From the NCBI RefSeq assembly GCF_008039575.1, contig NZ_VDUY01000006.1:124001-188000 (forward strand): a DNA stretch of 64,000 nucleotides. The letters run 5' to 3'. The stretch is from Zeimonas arvi. GTDB lineage: Bacteria; Pseudomonadota; Gammaproteobacteria; Burkholderiales; Burkholderiaceae_E. This document shows, one piece after another, positions 37,042-48,615 of this stretch (the first letter of the stretch is position 1; every line of letters starts with the position of its first letter). The notes under the pieces are model-generated. The model saw only the letters and a list, made by a program, of their open reading frames with translations. It did not search any database and was not told where the DNA came from. Made by a program: the position numbers and the translations under genes.

Positions 37042-37221
37042 ATGAGCAACAAGACGATCAAGGTCACGCTGGTTCGCAGTCCCATCGGCACCCGCGGTAC
37101 GCACAAGGCGACCGTGCTGGGCCTGGGCCTGAAGAAGCTGAACCAGACCCGCGAGCTGGAAGACACGCCGGCGGTGCGCGGAATGATCAACAAGGTGTCG
37201 TACCTGGTGCGCGTCGGCTGA
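37042..37221 (+). CDS. rpmD: 50S ribosomal protein L30
   Basis: A 59-residue protein of the short bacterial form ([40 protein letters not shown]). ATG 37042 was chosen over an upstream in-frame ATG at 36994 that overlaps the rpsE stop, because family members begin near MSNKTIKV. Its TGA stop is the loop of CGGC-TGA-GCCG. Confidence 0.97.
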   Translation: MSNKTIKVTLVRSPIGTRGTHKATVLGLGLKKLNQTRELEDTPAVRGMINKVSYLVRVG

Positions 37222-37250
37222 GCCGCGCGAATCGGGACACCGGAGGTTCC

Positions 37251-37682
37251 ATGAAGCTGAACGAATTGAAGCCCGCCGAGGGCAGCAAGCACGCCGCCAA
37301 GCGCGTCGGCCGCGGCATCGGTTCCGGCCTGGGCAAGACGGCCGGCCGTGGTCACAAGGGCCAGAAGTCCCGCTCGGGCGGTTTCCACAAGGTCGGTTTC
37401 GAGGGCGGCCAGATGCCGCTCCAGCGCCGGCTGCCCAAGCGCGGCTTCAAGTCGATGACCGCCGACGACACGGCCCAGGTTCGCCTGTCCGACCTGCAGC
37501 GTCTCGAGGGCGAGGAGATCGACCTGCTGACCCTGAAGGCCGCCGGCGTGGTGCCGCAGCTCGCGCGCGGCGCGAAGGTCTTCCTGTCGGGCGAGCTGTC
37601 GCGCAAGGTGTCGCTGAAGGGCGTTGGCGCGACGAAGGGCGCGAAGGCCGCGATCGAAGCCGCGGGCGGCTCGGTCGCCTGA
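37251..37682 (+). CDS. rplO: 50S ribosomal protein L15
   Basis: A 143-residue assembly protein with the Gly/Lys-rich N-terminal arm ([40 protein letters not shown]). It lies just before secY. Confidence 0.98.
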   Translation: MKLNELKPAEGSKHAAKRVGRGIGSGLGKTAGRGHKGQKSRSGGFHKVGFEGGQMPLQRRLPKRGFKSMTADDTAQVRLSDLQRLEGEEIDLLTLKAAGVVPQLARGAKVFLSGELSRKVSLKGVGATKGAKAAIEAAGGSVA

Positions 37683-37695
37683 GGACGGTCAGGAA

Positions 37696-39024
37696 GTGGC
37701 CACTTCTTCTGCAGCGCTGGTCAAGGGCGGCAAGTACGGCGACCTGAAGCGTCGCCTGGTGTTCCTGCTGCTCGCTCTGGTCGTGTACCGGCTGGGCGCG
37801 CACGTCCCCGTGCCGGGCATCGACCCGGACCAGCTGGCGGAGCTGTTCCGCGGGCAACAGGGCGGCATCCTCGGGATGTTCAACCTGTTCTCGGGCGGCG
37901 CCTTGTCGCGCTTCACCGTCTTCGCGCTGGGGATCATGCCGTACATCTCGGCGTCGATCATCATGCAGCTGCTGACGGTGGTCGTGCCCTTCCTGGAAGC
38001 CAAGAAGAAGGAAGGCGAGGCGGGCCGGCGGGAGATCACCAAGTACACGCGCTGGTTCACCGTGGGACTGGCCACCTTCCAGGCGATCGGCATCGCGGTG
38101 GCGCTGGAGTCCCAGCCGGGGCTGGTGCTCGATCCGGGGCTCGCGTTCCGGTTCACCACCGTGGTGACGCTGGTCACCGGCACGATGTTCCTGATGTGGC
38201 TGGGCGAGCAGATCACCGAGCGCGGCCTGGGCAACGGCATCTCGATCATCATCTTCGCGGGCATCGTGGCGGGGCTTCCCGGCGCGATCGCGGGAATGGG
38301 CGAGCTGGTGCGCACCGGCGCGATGAGCGCCTTCGTGTCGCTGATCATCATCGCGCTGGTCGTGGTGGTCACCGCATTCGTGGTGTTCGTCGAGCGCGGT
38401 CAGCGCAAGATCACCGTCAACTACGCGAAGCGCCAGGTGGGCAATCGCGTGTACGGCGGCCAGACTTCGCATCTGCCGCTCAAGCTGAACATGTCGGGCG
38501 TGATTCCGCCGATCTTCGCGTCGTCGATCATCCTGTTTCCGGCCACGATCGCGCAGTGGTTCACCTCGGGCGATACCTCGAACGTGGCGGTGCGCTGGAT
38601 CAAGGACATCGCGGCCACCTTGTCGCCGGGCCAGCCGGTGTACATCCTGATGTACGCGCTGGCGATCATCTTCTTCTGCTTCTTCTACACGGCCCTGGTC
38701 TTCAACAGTCGTGAGACGGCGGACAACCTGAAGAAGAGCGGCGCCTTCGTGCCGGGAATCCGGCCGGGCGAGCAGACCTCGAAGTACATCGACAAGATCC
38801 TGATGCGCCTGACCCTGGTGGGCGCCATCTACATCACTGCGGTGTGCCTGCTGCCCGAGTTCCTGGTGCTGAAGTGGAACGTGCCGTTCTACTTCGGCGG
38901 CACCTCGCTGCTGATCATCGTCGTGGTCACGATGGATTTCATGTCGCAGGTGCAGGCCTACGTGATGTCGCACCAGTACGAGAGCCTTCTGGGCAAGGCG
39001 CGCCCGAAGGGCATGGGACTCTAG
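37696..39024 (+). CDS. secY: Preprotein translocase channel subunit SecY
   Basis: A 442-residue polytopic inner-membrane protein with ten predicted helices. It starts at GTG 37696, preceded by AGGAA, giving [20 protein letters not shown]. The plug and TM2 region ([20 protein letters not shown]) and the cytosolic loop [18 protein letters not shown] are conserved. It forms the channel with SecE (10667-11050). Confidence 0.98.
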   Translation: MATSSAALVKGGKYGDLKRRLVFLLLALVVYRLGAHVPVPGIDPDQLAELFRGQQGGILGMFNLFSGGALSRFTVFALGIMPYISASIIMQLLTVVVPFLEAKKKEGEAGRREITKYTRWFTVGLATFQAIGIAVALESQPGLVLDPGLAFRFTTVVTLVTGTMFLMWLGEQITERGLGNGISIIIFAGIVAGLPGAIAGMGELVRTGAMSAFVSLIIIALVVVVTAFVVFVERGQRKITVNYAKRQVGNRVYGGQTSHLPLKLNMSGVIPPIFASSIILFPATIAQWFTSGDTSNVAVRWIKDIAATLSPGQPVYILMYALAIIFFCFFYTALVFNSRETADNLKKSGAFVPGIRPGEQTSKYIDKILMRLTLVGAIYITAVCLLPEFLVLKWNVPFYFGGTSLLIIVVVTMDFMSQVQAYVMSHQYESLLGKARPKGMGL

Positions 39025-39037
39025 GAAGCGGCGTCAG

Positions 39038-39256
39038 ATGAGCAAGGAAGACGTCATCCAGATGCAGGGCGAGGTCGTCGAGAACCTCCCCAACGCGACG
39101 TTCCGCGTGAAACTCGAGAACGGACATATGGTGCTGGGGCACATTTCCGGAAAGATGCGGATGCACTACATCCGCATCCTTCCCGGCGACAAGGTCACCG
39201 TGGAACTCACGCCATACGACCTGTCCCGGGCCCGGATCGTCTTCCGGTCGAAATGA
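39038..39256 (+). CDS. infA: Translation initiation factor IF-1
   Basis: A 72-residue S1/OB-fold protein that occupies the ribosomal A site during initiation. It opens [20 protein letters not shown] and contains [20 protein letters not shown]. It sits between secY and rpmJ, its usual place in betaproteobacteria. Confidence 0.98.
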   Translation: MSKEDVIQMQGEVVENLPNATFRVKLENGHMVLGHISGKMRMHYIRILPGDKVTVELTPYDLSRARIVFRSK

Positions 39257-39314
39257 AGCAAGGCGAGGCCTGGCGCCGCAAAGCGGCAGTGGCCGGCGAC
39301 TATCGAGGTAAATC

Positions 39315-39428
39315 ATGAAGGTAATGGCTTCCGTCAAGAAGATCTGCCGCAACTGCAAGATCATCAAACGCAACGGCGTGGTTCGCGTGATCTGCACCGA
39401 TCCGCGGCACAAGCAGCGTCAGGGCTGA
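39315..39428 (+). CDS. rpmJ: 50S ribosomal protein L36
   Basis: A 37-residue protein translated from ATG 39315: [20 protein letters not shown] followed by [18 protein letters not shown]11, C14, C27 and H32 form the zinc site, so this is the zinc-binding C+ form. It lies 16 bp before rpsM. Confidence 0.97.
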   Translation: MKVMASVKKICRNCKIIKRNGVVRVICTDPRHKQRQG

Positions 39429-39444
39429 ACGAGGAATCACATCC

Positions 39445-39810
39445 ATGGCACGTATTGCGGGCATCAACATCCCCGACCGTCAGCACACCGAGATCGGCCT
39501 GACGGCCATCTTCGGCATTGGCCGCACGCGCGCGCGGCAGATCTGCGAAGCGGCGAACGTTCCGTTCGACAAGAAGGTCAAGGACCTGAACGATGCGGAA
39601 CTCGAGCGGATTCGCGATGCGATCGGGCGGGTCACCGTCGAGGGCGACCTGCGTCGCGAGAACTCGATGGCGATCAAGCGGCTGATGGACCTCGGCTGCT
39701 ACCGCGGCGTGCGTCATCGCCGCGGGCTGCCGGTTCGCGGCCAGCGCACGCGCACCAACGCGCGCACCCGCAAGGGCCCGCGCAAGGCCGGCGTCGCGCT
39801 CAAGAAGTAA
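39445..39810 (+). CDS. rpsM: 30S ribosomal protein S13
   Basis: A 121-residue protein at the 30S head bridging to 50S. It has [20 protein letters not shown], the H2TH region and the basic tail [14 protein letters not shown] that reaches the P site. It starts the alpha operon group. Confidence 0.98.
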   Translation: MARIAGINIPDRQHTEIGLTAIFGIGRTRARQICEAANVPFDKKVKDLNDAELERIRDAIGRVTVEGDLRRENSMAIKRLMDLGCYRGVRHRRGLPVRGQRTRTNARTRKGPRKAGVALKK

Positions 39811-39851
39811 GCGCGCATCGCATCATAACGATTCAGGCAGAGAGCAGCTAA

Positions 39852-40268
39852 ATGGCTACCAAGGGTCAATCGGCAGCGCAGGCGGCGGCAGCGTCGCGCG
39901 CTCGCAAGAAGGCGAAGAAGAACGTCTCGGACGGCATCGCGCACGTCCACGCGTCCTTCAACAACACGATCATCACGATCACCGACCGGCAGGGCAACAC
40001 CCTGTCGTGGGCGTCGTCGGGCGGCGCGGGCTTCAAGGGCTCGCGCAAGTCCACCCCGTTCGCGGCCCAGGTGGCTGCCGAGGCGGCCGGCCGTGCGGCG
40101 CAGGAGTGCGGCATCAAGAACCTCGAGGTCGAAATCAAGGGCCCCGGCCCCGGCCGTGAGTCGTCGGTGCGCGCGCTGAACGCGCTCGGCATCAAGATCA
40201 TGCAGATCCAGGACGTCACGCCGATCCCGCACAACGGCTGCCGCCCGCCGAAGAAGCGCCGGATCTGA
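39852..40268 (+). CDS. rpsK: 30S ribosomal protein S11
   Basis: A 138-residue platform protein. An Ala/Lys-rich N-terminus precedes the core [20 protein letters not shown]. The C-terminus reads [18 protein letters not shown]. It is a little longer than E. coli S11 because of the N-terminal part. Confidence 0.98.
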   Translation: MATKGQSAAQAAAASRARKKAKKNVSDGIAHVHASFNNTIITITDRQGNTLSWASSGGAGFKGSRKSTPFAAQVAAEAAGRAAQECGIKNLEVEIKGPGPGRESSVRALNALGIKIMQIQDVTPIPHNGCRPPKKRRI

Positions 40269-40500
40269 CGCGCCTGCGCGCCGGATCAGGGAGCGGCCGC
40301 GGGCGGGATGTCCGCCTCGGCCCGGCCTCCCGGGCGATCGATGACGATCGCCGAATCGACGAAGCCTTGCCGCGCGCAGGGCCTCGGCCGGGGCCGAAAA
40401 GCAAGACCACTGTTCGTCACCCGTTTGGCCAGCGCATCGGCCGGGTCACCGAAGACGGACTAACCGCGAAGCGATTCGCGTATCACCGAGGAACCTACAC
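40269..40500 (+). promoter_or_regulatory. Structured rpsK-rpsD spacer, candidate S4 leader
   Basis: This 232-bp gap is unusual in an otherwise tightly packed operon. It contains GGCGATCG-ATGA-CGATCGCC (40333-40352, 8-bp perfect stem) and CGCGAA-GCGA-TTCGCG (40465-40480, a 6-bp stem with a GNRA tetraloop), the second just upstream of the GAGGAA ribosome site of rpsD. S4 regulates itself through mRNA structure in several phyla (established). Here the role is inference. No gene and no clear promoter were seen. Confidence 0.45.
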
Positions 40501-41124
40501 GTGGCACGTTACACCGGACCGAAAGCCAAGCTCGCCCGACGCGAGGGCACCGACCTTTTCCTGAAGAGCGCTCGCCGCAGCCTCGACAGCAAGTGCAAGC
40601 TCGACAGCAAACCCGGCCAGCACGGCCGGACCTCGGGCTCGCGTCCCTCCGACTACGGCCTGCAGCTGCGCGAGAAGCAGAAGGTCAAGCGGATCTATGG
40701 CGTGCTCGAGAAGCAGTTCCGCCGCTATGTCGCCGAGGCCGAGCGCCGTCGCGGCAACACCGGCGAGAACCTGCTCCAGCTGCTGGAGTCGCGCCTGGAC
40801 AACGTCGTCTACCGGATGGGCTTCGGCTCGACCCGCGCCGAGGCGCGCCAGCTGGTCAGCCACAAGTCGATCATGGTGAACGGCGAGGCGGTGAACATCC
40901 CGTCGATGATGGTGCGCCCGAGCGACGTGGTCGCCATCCGCGAGAAGGCCAGGAAACAGGTCCGCATCCAGGAGGCCCTTGGTCTTGCCGAGCAGAGCGG
41001 CTTCCCCGCCTGGGTCTCGGTGGACAAGACCAAGATGGAAGGCGTTTTCAAGAGCGTGCCCGACCGCAGCGACATCGCCGGCGACATCAACGAAAGCCTG
41101 ATCGTCGAGCTGTACTCGCGCTAA
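40501..41124 (+). CDS. rpsD: 30S ribosomal protein S4
   Basis: A 207-residue 16S-binding protein and regulator. It starts at GTG 40501 ([20 protein letters not shown]). The zinc-less N-terminus carries [20 protein letters not shown], and the S4 RNA-binding domain includes [20 protein letters not shown] and [17 protein letters not shown]. Confidence 0.98.
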   Translation: MARYTGPKAKLARREGTDLFLKSARRSLDSKCKLDSKPGQHGRTSGSRPSDYGLQLREKQKVKRIYGVLEKQFRRYVAEAERRRGNTGENLLQLLESRLDNVVYRMGFGSTRAEARQLVSHKSIMVNGEAVNIPSMMVRPSDVVAIREKARKQVRIQEALGLAEQSGFPAWVSVDKTKMEGVFKSVPDRSDIAGDINESLIVELYSR

Positions 41125-41138
41125 ACGAGAGGAAATCA

Positions 41139-42134
41139 ATGCAGACTGCCATGCTGAAGCCGCGCATCGTCGATGTCGAGCATCTCGGTGCATCGCATGC
41201 CCGCGTGGTCATGGAGCCGTTCGAACGCGGCTACGGTCACACGCTCGGCAATGCGCTTCGCCGCGTGCTGCTCTCCTCGATGATCGGCTATGCGCCGACC
41301 GAGGTGCAGATCTCGGGCGTGGTGCACGAGTACTCGACGATCGACGGCCTCCGCGAAGACGTCGTCGACCTGTTGCTGAACCTGAAGGGCGTGACCTTCC
41401 GGCTGCACAACCGCGACGACGTGATCCTGACCCTGCGCAAGGACACCGCCGGCCCGGTCACCGCCAGCGACATCGACCTGCCGCACGACGTCGAGGTGAT
41501 CAACCCCGACCACGTCATCGCCACCCTGACCCAGGGCGGCAAGCTCGACATGTCGATCAAGGTCGAGCGCGGCCGCGGCTACGTGCCCGGTACCATGCGT
41601 GACCTGAACGAGGCCAAGACCATCGGCCGCATCGTGCTCGATGCCTCGTTCTCGCCGGTGAGCCGTGTCAGCTACCAGGTCGAAAGCGCCCGCGTCGAGC
41701 AGCGCACCGACCTCGACCGGCTGATCGTCGACGTGGAGACCAACGGCGTGATCACTCCCGAGGAAGCGGTCCGCCAGTCGGCCCGCATCCTGGTGGAGCA
41801 GCTGTCGGTGTTCGCGGCCCTCGAGGGCGGCGCGGCCGAGCCGACCGCCGAGGCCGCCGTGTCCGGCACCGGGGGCGCGCGCCCGCAGATCGATCCGCTG
41901 CTGATGCGCCCGGTCGACGACCTGGAGCTCACGGTGCGGTCGGCGAACTGCCTGAAGGCCGAGAACATCTATTACATCGGCGACCTGATCCAGCGGACCG
42001 AGAACGAGCTTCTCAAGACCCCGAACCTGGGCCGCAAGTCGCTGAACGAGATCAAGGAAGTGCTGGCATCCCGCGGGCTCACCCTGGGGATGAAGCTCGA
42101 GAACTGGCCGCCGGCCGGTCTCGAGCGCCCGTGA
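41139..42134 (+). CDS. rpoA: DNA-directed RNA polymerase subunit alpha
   Basis: A 331-residue subunit that dimerises to seed polymerase assembly. The N-terminal domain includes [21 protein letters not shown] linker near 235-250 leads to the C-terminal domain ([20 protein letters not shown]), with [20 protein letters not shown] for UP-element and activator contacts. GAGGAAA precedes ATG 41139. The TGA stop is in the loop of GCCCG-TGAC-CGGGC (42127-42140). Confidence 0.98.
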   Translation: MQTAMLKPRIVDVEHLGASHARVVMEPFERGYGHTLGNALRRVLLSSMIGYAPTEVQISGVVHEYSTIDGLREDVVDLLLNLKGVTFRLHNRDDVILTLRKDTAGPVTASDIDLPHDVEVINPDHVIATLTQGGKLDMSIKVERGRGYVPGTMRDLNEAKTIGRIVLDASFSPVSRVSYQVESARVEQRTDLDRLIVDVETNGVITPEEAVRQSARILVEQLSVFAALEGGAAEPTAEAAVSGTGGARPQIDPLLMRPVDDLELTVRSANCLKAENIYYIGDLIQRTENELLKTPNLGRKSLNEIKEVLASRGLTLGMKLENWPPAGLERP

Positions 42135-42168
42135 CCGGGCCAGTCCAGAAGCATCCGAGGAACGAAAA

Positions 42169-42561
42169 ATGCGTCACCGTCACGGACTCCGCAAACTGAA
42201 CCGCACCAGCTCGCACCGCGAGGCGATGCTGCGCAACATGTGCAACTCGCTGCTGCGCCACGAGCTGATCAAGACCACCCTGCCCAAGGCCAAGGAATTG
42301 CGCCGCGTGGTCGAGCCGATCATCACGCTGGGCAAGAAGCCTTCGCTGGCCAACCGCCGCCTGGCCTTCGACCGGTTGCGCGACCGCGAGATGGTCGTCA
42401 AGCTGTTCGACGAGCTCGGCCCGCGCTTCGCCGCCCGTAACGGCGGTTACCTGCGCATCCTGAAGTTCGGCTTCCGGGTGGGCGACAATGCCCCGATGGC
42501 GCTGGTCGAGCTGGTCGACCGGCCCGAGCAGGCCCCGGCCGAAGCCGCCCAGGAATCCTGA
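42169..42561 (+). CDS. rplQ: 50S ribosomal protein L17
   Basis: A 130-residue tunnel-exit protein. It opens [20 protein letters not shown] and has [20 protein letters not shown]. It is the last ribosomal gene and is followed by a terminator candidate. Confidence 0.98.
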   Translation: MRHRHGLRKLNRTSSHREAMLRNMCNSLLRHELIKTTLPKAKELRRVVEPIITLGKKPSLANRRLAFDRLRDREMVVKLFDELGPRFAARNGGYLRILKFGFRVGDNAPMALVELVDRPEQAPAEAAQES

Positions 42562-42618
42562 GCGTCGGTCGCCGGCCGGCGGAGCGGCCCGGGCCCCCGG
42601 CCCTGACCGATCCGCCAC

Positions 42619-42666
42619 CGGGCGCGGGCGTGCGACAGCGAGAGCTGCGCGCGCCCGTCTTGTTTT
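42619..42666 (+). terminator. Terminator candidate closing the alpha operon
   Basis: CGGGCGCG (42619-42626) and CGCGCCCG (42650-42657) form an 8-bp stem with a 23-nt loop, followed by TCTTGTTTT. The loop is long but the T-rich tail and the position 58 bp after rplQ fit an intrinsic terminator. Confidence 0.5.
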
Positions 42667-42742
42667 CGGGAACCCGTTCCGGCTTTGCCGGCGGCGGGCC
42701 GCCTGCGCCGAAGGCAGGCGCACTGCAGGACAGGACACGATC

Positions 42743-43693
42743 ATGGTCGAGTCGGAAGCTGGCGCGGCGCCCGGCGCTGCGGTGCCCGCGCTCTCCGTTC
42801 GCGGACTGGTCAAGCAGTTCGGCGCGGTGCGCGCGCTCGACGGCATCGCCTTCGACGTGCGCGCCGGCGAATGCTTCGGCCTGCTGGGACCGAACGGCGC
42901 CGGCAAGAGCACGACGCTGAAGCTCAGCCTGGGGCTCGCGCGCGCGGACCAGGGCGAGATCCGCCTGCTGGACCTGCCCGTGCCCGAGCGGGCGCGCGAA
43001 GCCCGGCAGCGGGTCGGCGTGGTGCCGCAAGCCGATGCGCTGGATCCCGATTTCACCGTGGCCGAGAACCTGATCGTGTTCGGCAGCTACTTCGGGCTGC
43101 CGGCCCCGGCGGTGCGCGGGCGGCTCGACGAGCTGCTGGACTTCGCCGGGCTGCAGGGCAAGCGCAGCGCCAAGCCCGCCGAGCTCTCCGGCGGCATGCG
43201 CCGGCGCCTCACGCTGGCGCGCGCGCTGGTGAACGATCCGGAGGTCCTCTTCCTCGACGAGCCGACCACCGGCCTGGATCCGCAGGCCCGTCACCTGATC
43301 TGGGAGCGCTTGCGCCGGCTGATGGCGCGTGGAAAGACCATCGTGCTGACCACGCACTTCATGGAAGAAGCGGAGCGCCTGTGCGACCGGCTGGCGATCG
43401 TCGACCGCGGCAGGATCATCGCGACCGGCTCGCCGCAGGCGCTGATCGCGAGCCAGATCGAGGCGCAGGTGGTCGAGGTGAGCGGCGACGGCGCCACCGA
43501 CTGGGCGCGCGCCCGCGGCGACGCGCTGGCGGCGCGCACCGAGCTGGTCGGGGAGACCGCCTTCCTGTACTGCAGCCAGGGCGACGCTCCGGCGGCGCGG
43601 CTCGCCGCCGAGGCGGGCCTGCGCGTGCTGCGCCGGCCGGCCAACCTGGAAGACGTCTTCCTGAAGCTCACCGGCCGGGAGCTGCGCGACTGA
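42743..43693 (+). CDS. ABC-2 type exporter, ATP-binding protein (NodI-like)
   Basis: A 316-residue ATPase that pairs with the following permease. Walker A is GPNGAGKS (49-56), the signature is LSGGM, Walker B is [13 protein letters not shown] and the switch is TTHFMEE. The C-terminal 80 residues match the NodI/CcmA-like exporter subgroup. The start ATG 42743 is preceded by a hairpin (CGCCTGC/GCAGGCG, 42700-42720). Its stop overlaps the permease start. The substrate is not deducible. Confidence 0.9.
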   Translation: MVESEAGAAPGAAVPALSVRGLVKQFGAVRALDGIAFDVRAGECFGLLGPNGAGKSTTLKLSLGLARADQGEIRLLDLPVPERAREARQRVGVVPQADALDPDFTVAENLIVFGSYFGLPAPAVRGRLDELLDFAGLQGKRSAKPAELSGGMRRRLTLARALVNDPEVLFLDEPTTGLDPQARHLIWERLRRLMARGKTIVLTTHFMEEAERLCDRLAIVDRGRIIATGSPQALIASQIEAQVVEVSGDGATDWARARGDALAARTELVGETAFLYCSQGDAPAARLAAEAGLRVLRRPANLEDVFLKLTGRELRD

Positions 43694-44481
43694 TGGGCGC
43701 ACCGGGAATCTTCGCGCTGCCCCGGGCGTCGCTGCGCTGGCTGCCGGTGTACCTGCGCAACCTGCGGGTGTGGCGCAAGCTCGCGCTGGCCAGCGTGGTG
43801 GGCAACATCGCGGATCCGCTCATCGTGCTGGTGGCCTTCGGCTACGGCCTGGGCCGTTTGCTGCCCGAGGTGGCCGGCGTGCCCTACATCCTCTTCCTGG
43901 CGGCGGGCTCGCTGTGCATGAGCACGATGACTGCCGCGAGCTTCGAGTCGCTGTACTCGGCCTTCTCGCGAATGCACGTGCAGAAGACCTGGGAGTCGCT
44001 GCTCAACGCCCCGCTCGAGCTCGACGACGTCGTGCTGGCGGAGTGGCTCTGGGCGGCCACCAAGAGCCTGTTCTCCGGCGTCGCGATCATGGCGGTCGTG
44101 TGGGTGCTCGGCATCTCGCGCGCGCCGACGCTGCCGCTGGCGCTGGGCGTGGTCGTGCTCACCGGCCTGTGCTTCGGCGCGATCGGCCTGTGCTTCAACG
44201 CGCTGGCCCGCGGCTACGACTTCTTCACCTACTACTTCACGCTGATCATGACGCCGATGATCTTCCTGTCGGGCGTCTACTATCCGGTGAGCGCGCTGCC
44301 CGACTGGCTGGCGCCGGTGGCGGGCGCCTTGCCGCTGGCGGCGGCGGTCGAGCTGGCCCGGCCGCTGGTCATCGGCGAATGGCCGCAGGACTGGCTGCGC
44401 CCGCTGGCGACCCTGCTGGGCTTCGCCGGCGGCGCGCTCTACCTGGCCCTGGTGCTGACGCGCCGCCGCTTCGCGGCCTGA
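43693..44481 (+). CDS. ABC-2 type exporter, permease (NodJ-like)
   Basis: A 262-residue inner-membrane protein with six predicted helices. Its ATG overlaps the ATPase stop (TGATG). The segment YFTLIMTPMIFLSGVYYPVS is the typical ABC-2 signature between helices 5 and 6. The NodIJ family exports lipo-oligosaccharides or related molecules, but no nod or glycan genes are nearby. Confidence 0.88.
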   Translation: MGAPGIFALPRASLRWLPVYLRNLRVWRKLALASVVGNIADPLIVLVAFGYGLGRLLPEVAGVPYILFLAAGSLCMSTMTAASFESLYSAFSRMHVQKTWESLLNAPLELDDVVLAEWLWAATKSLFSGVAIMAVVWVLGISRAPTLPLALGVVVLTGLCFGAIGLCFNALARGYDFFTYYFTLIMTPMIFLSGVYYPVSALPDWLAPVAGALPLAAAVELARPLVIGEWPQDWLRPLATLLGFAGGALYLALVLTRRRFAA

Positions 44482-44506
44482 GGGTCGCGCAACTGTCGAG
44501 GCTGCC

Positions 44507-44911
44507 ATGACGACCGAATCCGGCGCTCCGGGCGCCGAACGCGAACTTCCAAGGCCCCAGCCGGTGGGCGTGACGCCGCCCGACGGCCTGCTGCTCGCCC
44601 TGACCACGATCGGGTCGCGCCAGGAGGCCGAGTCCACCGCGCGGACGCTGCTCGAGGAGCGGCTGGTCGCCTGCGCCAACCTGCTGCCCGGTTGCCGCTC
44701 CCTCTACCTGTGGCAGGGCGCGCTCGAGGAGGCCGACGAAACGCTGGTCCTCTTCAAGACCACGCGCAACCGCTATCGGGCCTTCGAGGAAAGGCTGCGC
44801 GCGCTGCACCCCTACGAGCTGCCGGAGATCGTGGCGGTGTCACCCGACGCGGTGCTGCCGGCCTACGCGGCCTGGGTCATCGGCGAGACGCGTCGGCGCC
44901 TGGCGCGATAG
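44507..44911 (+). CDS. cutA: CutA1 divalent-cation tolerance protein
   Basis: A 134-residue trimeric ferredoxin-like protein of uncertain function, linked to copper tolerance in E. coli. The core has LLALTTIGSRQEAESTARTL, ERLVACANLLPGCRSLYLW and HPYELPEIVAV. About 25 extra residues are at the N-terminus. The TAG stop lies at the base of GGCGC-GATA-GCGCC (44902-44915). The last 35 bp overlap the convergent CorA-family gene. Confidence 0.93.
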   Translation: MTTESGAPGAERELPRPQPVGVTPPDGLLLALTTIGSRQEAESTARTLLEERLVACANLLPGCRSLYLWQGALEEADETLVLFKTTRNRYRAFEERLRALHPYELPEIVAVSPDAVLPAYAAWVIGETRRRLAR

Positions 44912-46025
44912 CGCCCGGGTTCGCGGGCGGCCGGGCCGCCGACCGCCGCGCGCTTCGCCGCCTGCCGAAGAAGGCCGACTCGTGGATGAAGGCGCGCGCC
45001 CGGAACAGCGCCAGCAGGCCGATGCCGATGGCGGCCATCCCGGCCATCGTCCACCAGAATCCCGCCTCGGAGTGCAGGCCCGGAATGAACTCGAAGTTCA
45101 TTCCGAAGATGCCGGTGATCAGGGTCAGCGGCAGGAAGACTGCGGTGATGGCGGTCAGCGTGCGCATCACCTCGTTGGTCCTGTGGGCGGTAGCCGAGAA
45201 GTGCAGCTGCACCGCGGTTTCCAGCGACGACTCCATTCGCCGCGCGTGGCCCAGCACCCGGTCGATGTGCGACACCAGATCGCTGGTGCGCACCTGCAGC
45301 GCCTCGCTCAGCCCGGGCAGCCCCGGACCGTCGCCGGCCTGCGCGGCGCCCTGGGGCCCGCTGCGCTCGAGGCGCTCGTCGCGCCACTCCTGGATCGCGT
45401 CGAGCTGCTCCTCGCACAGGTCCTGCAGGCGGCCGGCTTCGCGGCGAGCCTCCAGCAGGGGGTACCAGTCGCGAAAGGGCCGGCGCGGATCCAGCAGCTC
45501 CCGCTGCCGGCGTTCGAAGGCCTCGGCCAGCGGCTGGCGCAACTCGAGGTAGCGGTCGACCATCGCGTTCAGGATACGCAGCATCAGCTCCTCGGGCGCC
45601 GCGGGCGTCCGGCTGGCGGCGGAGCGCGAGCCCAGCAGGCGCTCGCGGGTGGAGGCGAAGGAGCGGCTGTCGGCCGCCCGCACCGTGACGAGCATGCGGT
45701 CGAACAGGAAGAAGGTCGCGGGCCGGGTCTTCAGGCGCGGCACTTCGCCACCGGCTGCCTGATCGGGCAGGGTGGCGAGGCTGCGGAACACGATCATCTC
45801 GTAGTCCGCGGTGGCGTCGAAGTACGAAGGGTGGTTCGGGTTCTCGGCGTCGAGAAGATGCGCCTCGAAGACGGTCACGCCGCTCAGCGCCTGCGCGGCG
45901 CCCGCCCAGGCGCGGGCCTCGTCGTGCGAGCAGTCGCACCACAGGAAGCCCGTCTCGGGCAGGCGGTCCGGCGCCTGCGCGAGCAGCGAGGCGCCGTCGG
46001 GGCGAACCGCGATGAAGTCGATCAT
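44877..46025 (-). CDS. CorA-family divalent metal ion transporter
   Basis: A 382-residue CorA-type channel subunit, likely Mg2+ or another divalent ion. A large cytosolic alpha/beta domain and long helices come first; two membrane helices lie near the C-terminus (TAITAVFLPLTLITGIFG and the WWTMAGMAAIGIGLLAL segment). The signature GMN is followed by FEFIPGLHSEAGF. A 25-residue basic tail follows. The gene ends inside cutA. Confidence 0.9.
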   Translation of the reverse strand: MIDFIAVRPDGASLLAQAPDRLPETGFLWCDCSHDEARAWAGAAQALSGVTVFEAHLLDAENPNHPSYFDATADYEMIVFRSLATLPDQAAGGEVPRLKTRPATFFLFDRMLVTVRAADSRSFASTRERLLGSRSAASRTPAAPEELMLRILNAMVDRYLELRQPLAEAFERRQRELLDPRRPFRDWYPLLEARREAGRLQDLCEEQLDAIQEWRDERLERSGPQGAAQAGDGPGLPGLSEALQVRTSDLVSHIDRVLGHARRMESSLETAVQLHFSATAHRTNEVMRTLTAITAVFLPLTLITGIFGMNFEFIPGLHSEAGFWWTMAGMAAIGIGLLALFRARAFIHESAFFGRRRSARRSAARPPANPGAIAPGADASRR

Positions 46026-46091
46026 CGTGCGCCGGGACGAGCCGCGAAGAGGCCGATCATGATCTGCGGCAGCGGTACCCGTTGCGGCGCG

Positions 46092-47939
<1,848 letters not shown>

Positions 47940-47946
47940 TCAACTC

Positions 47947-48573
47947 ATGCTTCGTACCAGCATCGTCGTCGCAGTCGCGTTTGCCGCTCCGCTGGCCGTC
48001 CAGGCCCAGAACACCAAGCCCGATCCTGCGCAGGGGCGCAAGACCGCCGAAACGGTCTGCGCGGCCTGCCACGGCGCAGACGGCAACAGCAGCACTCCTG
48101 CCAACCCGAACCTCGCTGGCCAGCACTACGACTACCTGTACAAGCAGCTCGCCAACTTCAAGGTCAAGGAAGGCGCCAAGCAGGCCGAGCGCGCCAACGC
48201 GGTCATGGCCGGCTTCGCCGCCATGCTCTCCGAGGCCGACATGCGCAACGTGTCCGCCTGGTACGCGTCGCAGAAGCTCGAGCCGGCGGCGGCCAAGAAC
48301 AAGGACCTGGTCGAGCTGGGCCAGAAGATCTATCGCGCCGGCATCGCCGACAAGGGCGTGCCGGCCTGCTCGGGTTGCCACAGCCCGAACGGCGCGGGCA
48401 TGCCCGCCCAGTACCCGCGGCTGCAAGGCCAGTACGCCGAGTACACCGAGGCCCAGCTGATCGCCTTCCGCCAGGGCGAGCGCCTGAACAGCGCGCAGAT
48501 GAGCGCGATCGCGGCCCGGATGTCCGACCGCGAGATCAAGGCCGTCTCCGACTACATTGCCGGCCTTCGGTAA
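47947..48573 (+). CDS. Dihaem cytochrome c4, periplasmic
   Basis: A 208-residue periplasmic electron carrier to terminal oxidases. A signal peptide runs to about AVQA (20). Two haem motifs are present, CAACH at 38-42 and CSGCH at 141-145, in two homologous halves, each with an axial Met segment. ATG 47947 was chosen because the signal peptide begins there. In Burkholderiales this gene is usually next to engB. Confidence 0.94.
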   Translation: MLRTSIVVAVAFAAPLAVQAQNTKPDPAQGRKTAETVCAACHGADGNSSTPANPNLAGQHYDYLYKQLANFKVKEGAKQAERANAVMAGFAAMLSEADMRNVSAWYASQKLEPAAAKNKDLVELGQKIYRAGIADKGVPACSGCHSPNGAGMPAQYPRLQGQYAEYTEAQLIAFRQGERLNSAQMSAIAARMSDREIKAVSDYIAGLR

Positions 48574-48615
48574 GCTCGTTCCGTTCACCGCGACCTCCCG
48601 GTGAAGGAGGTTGTC

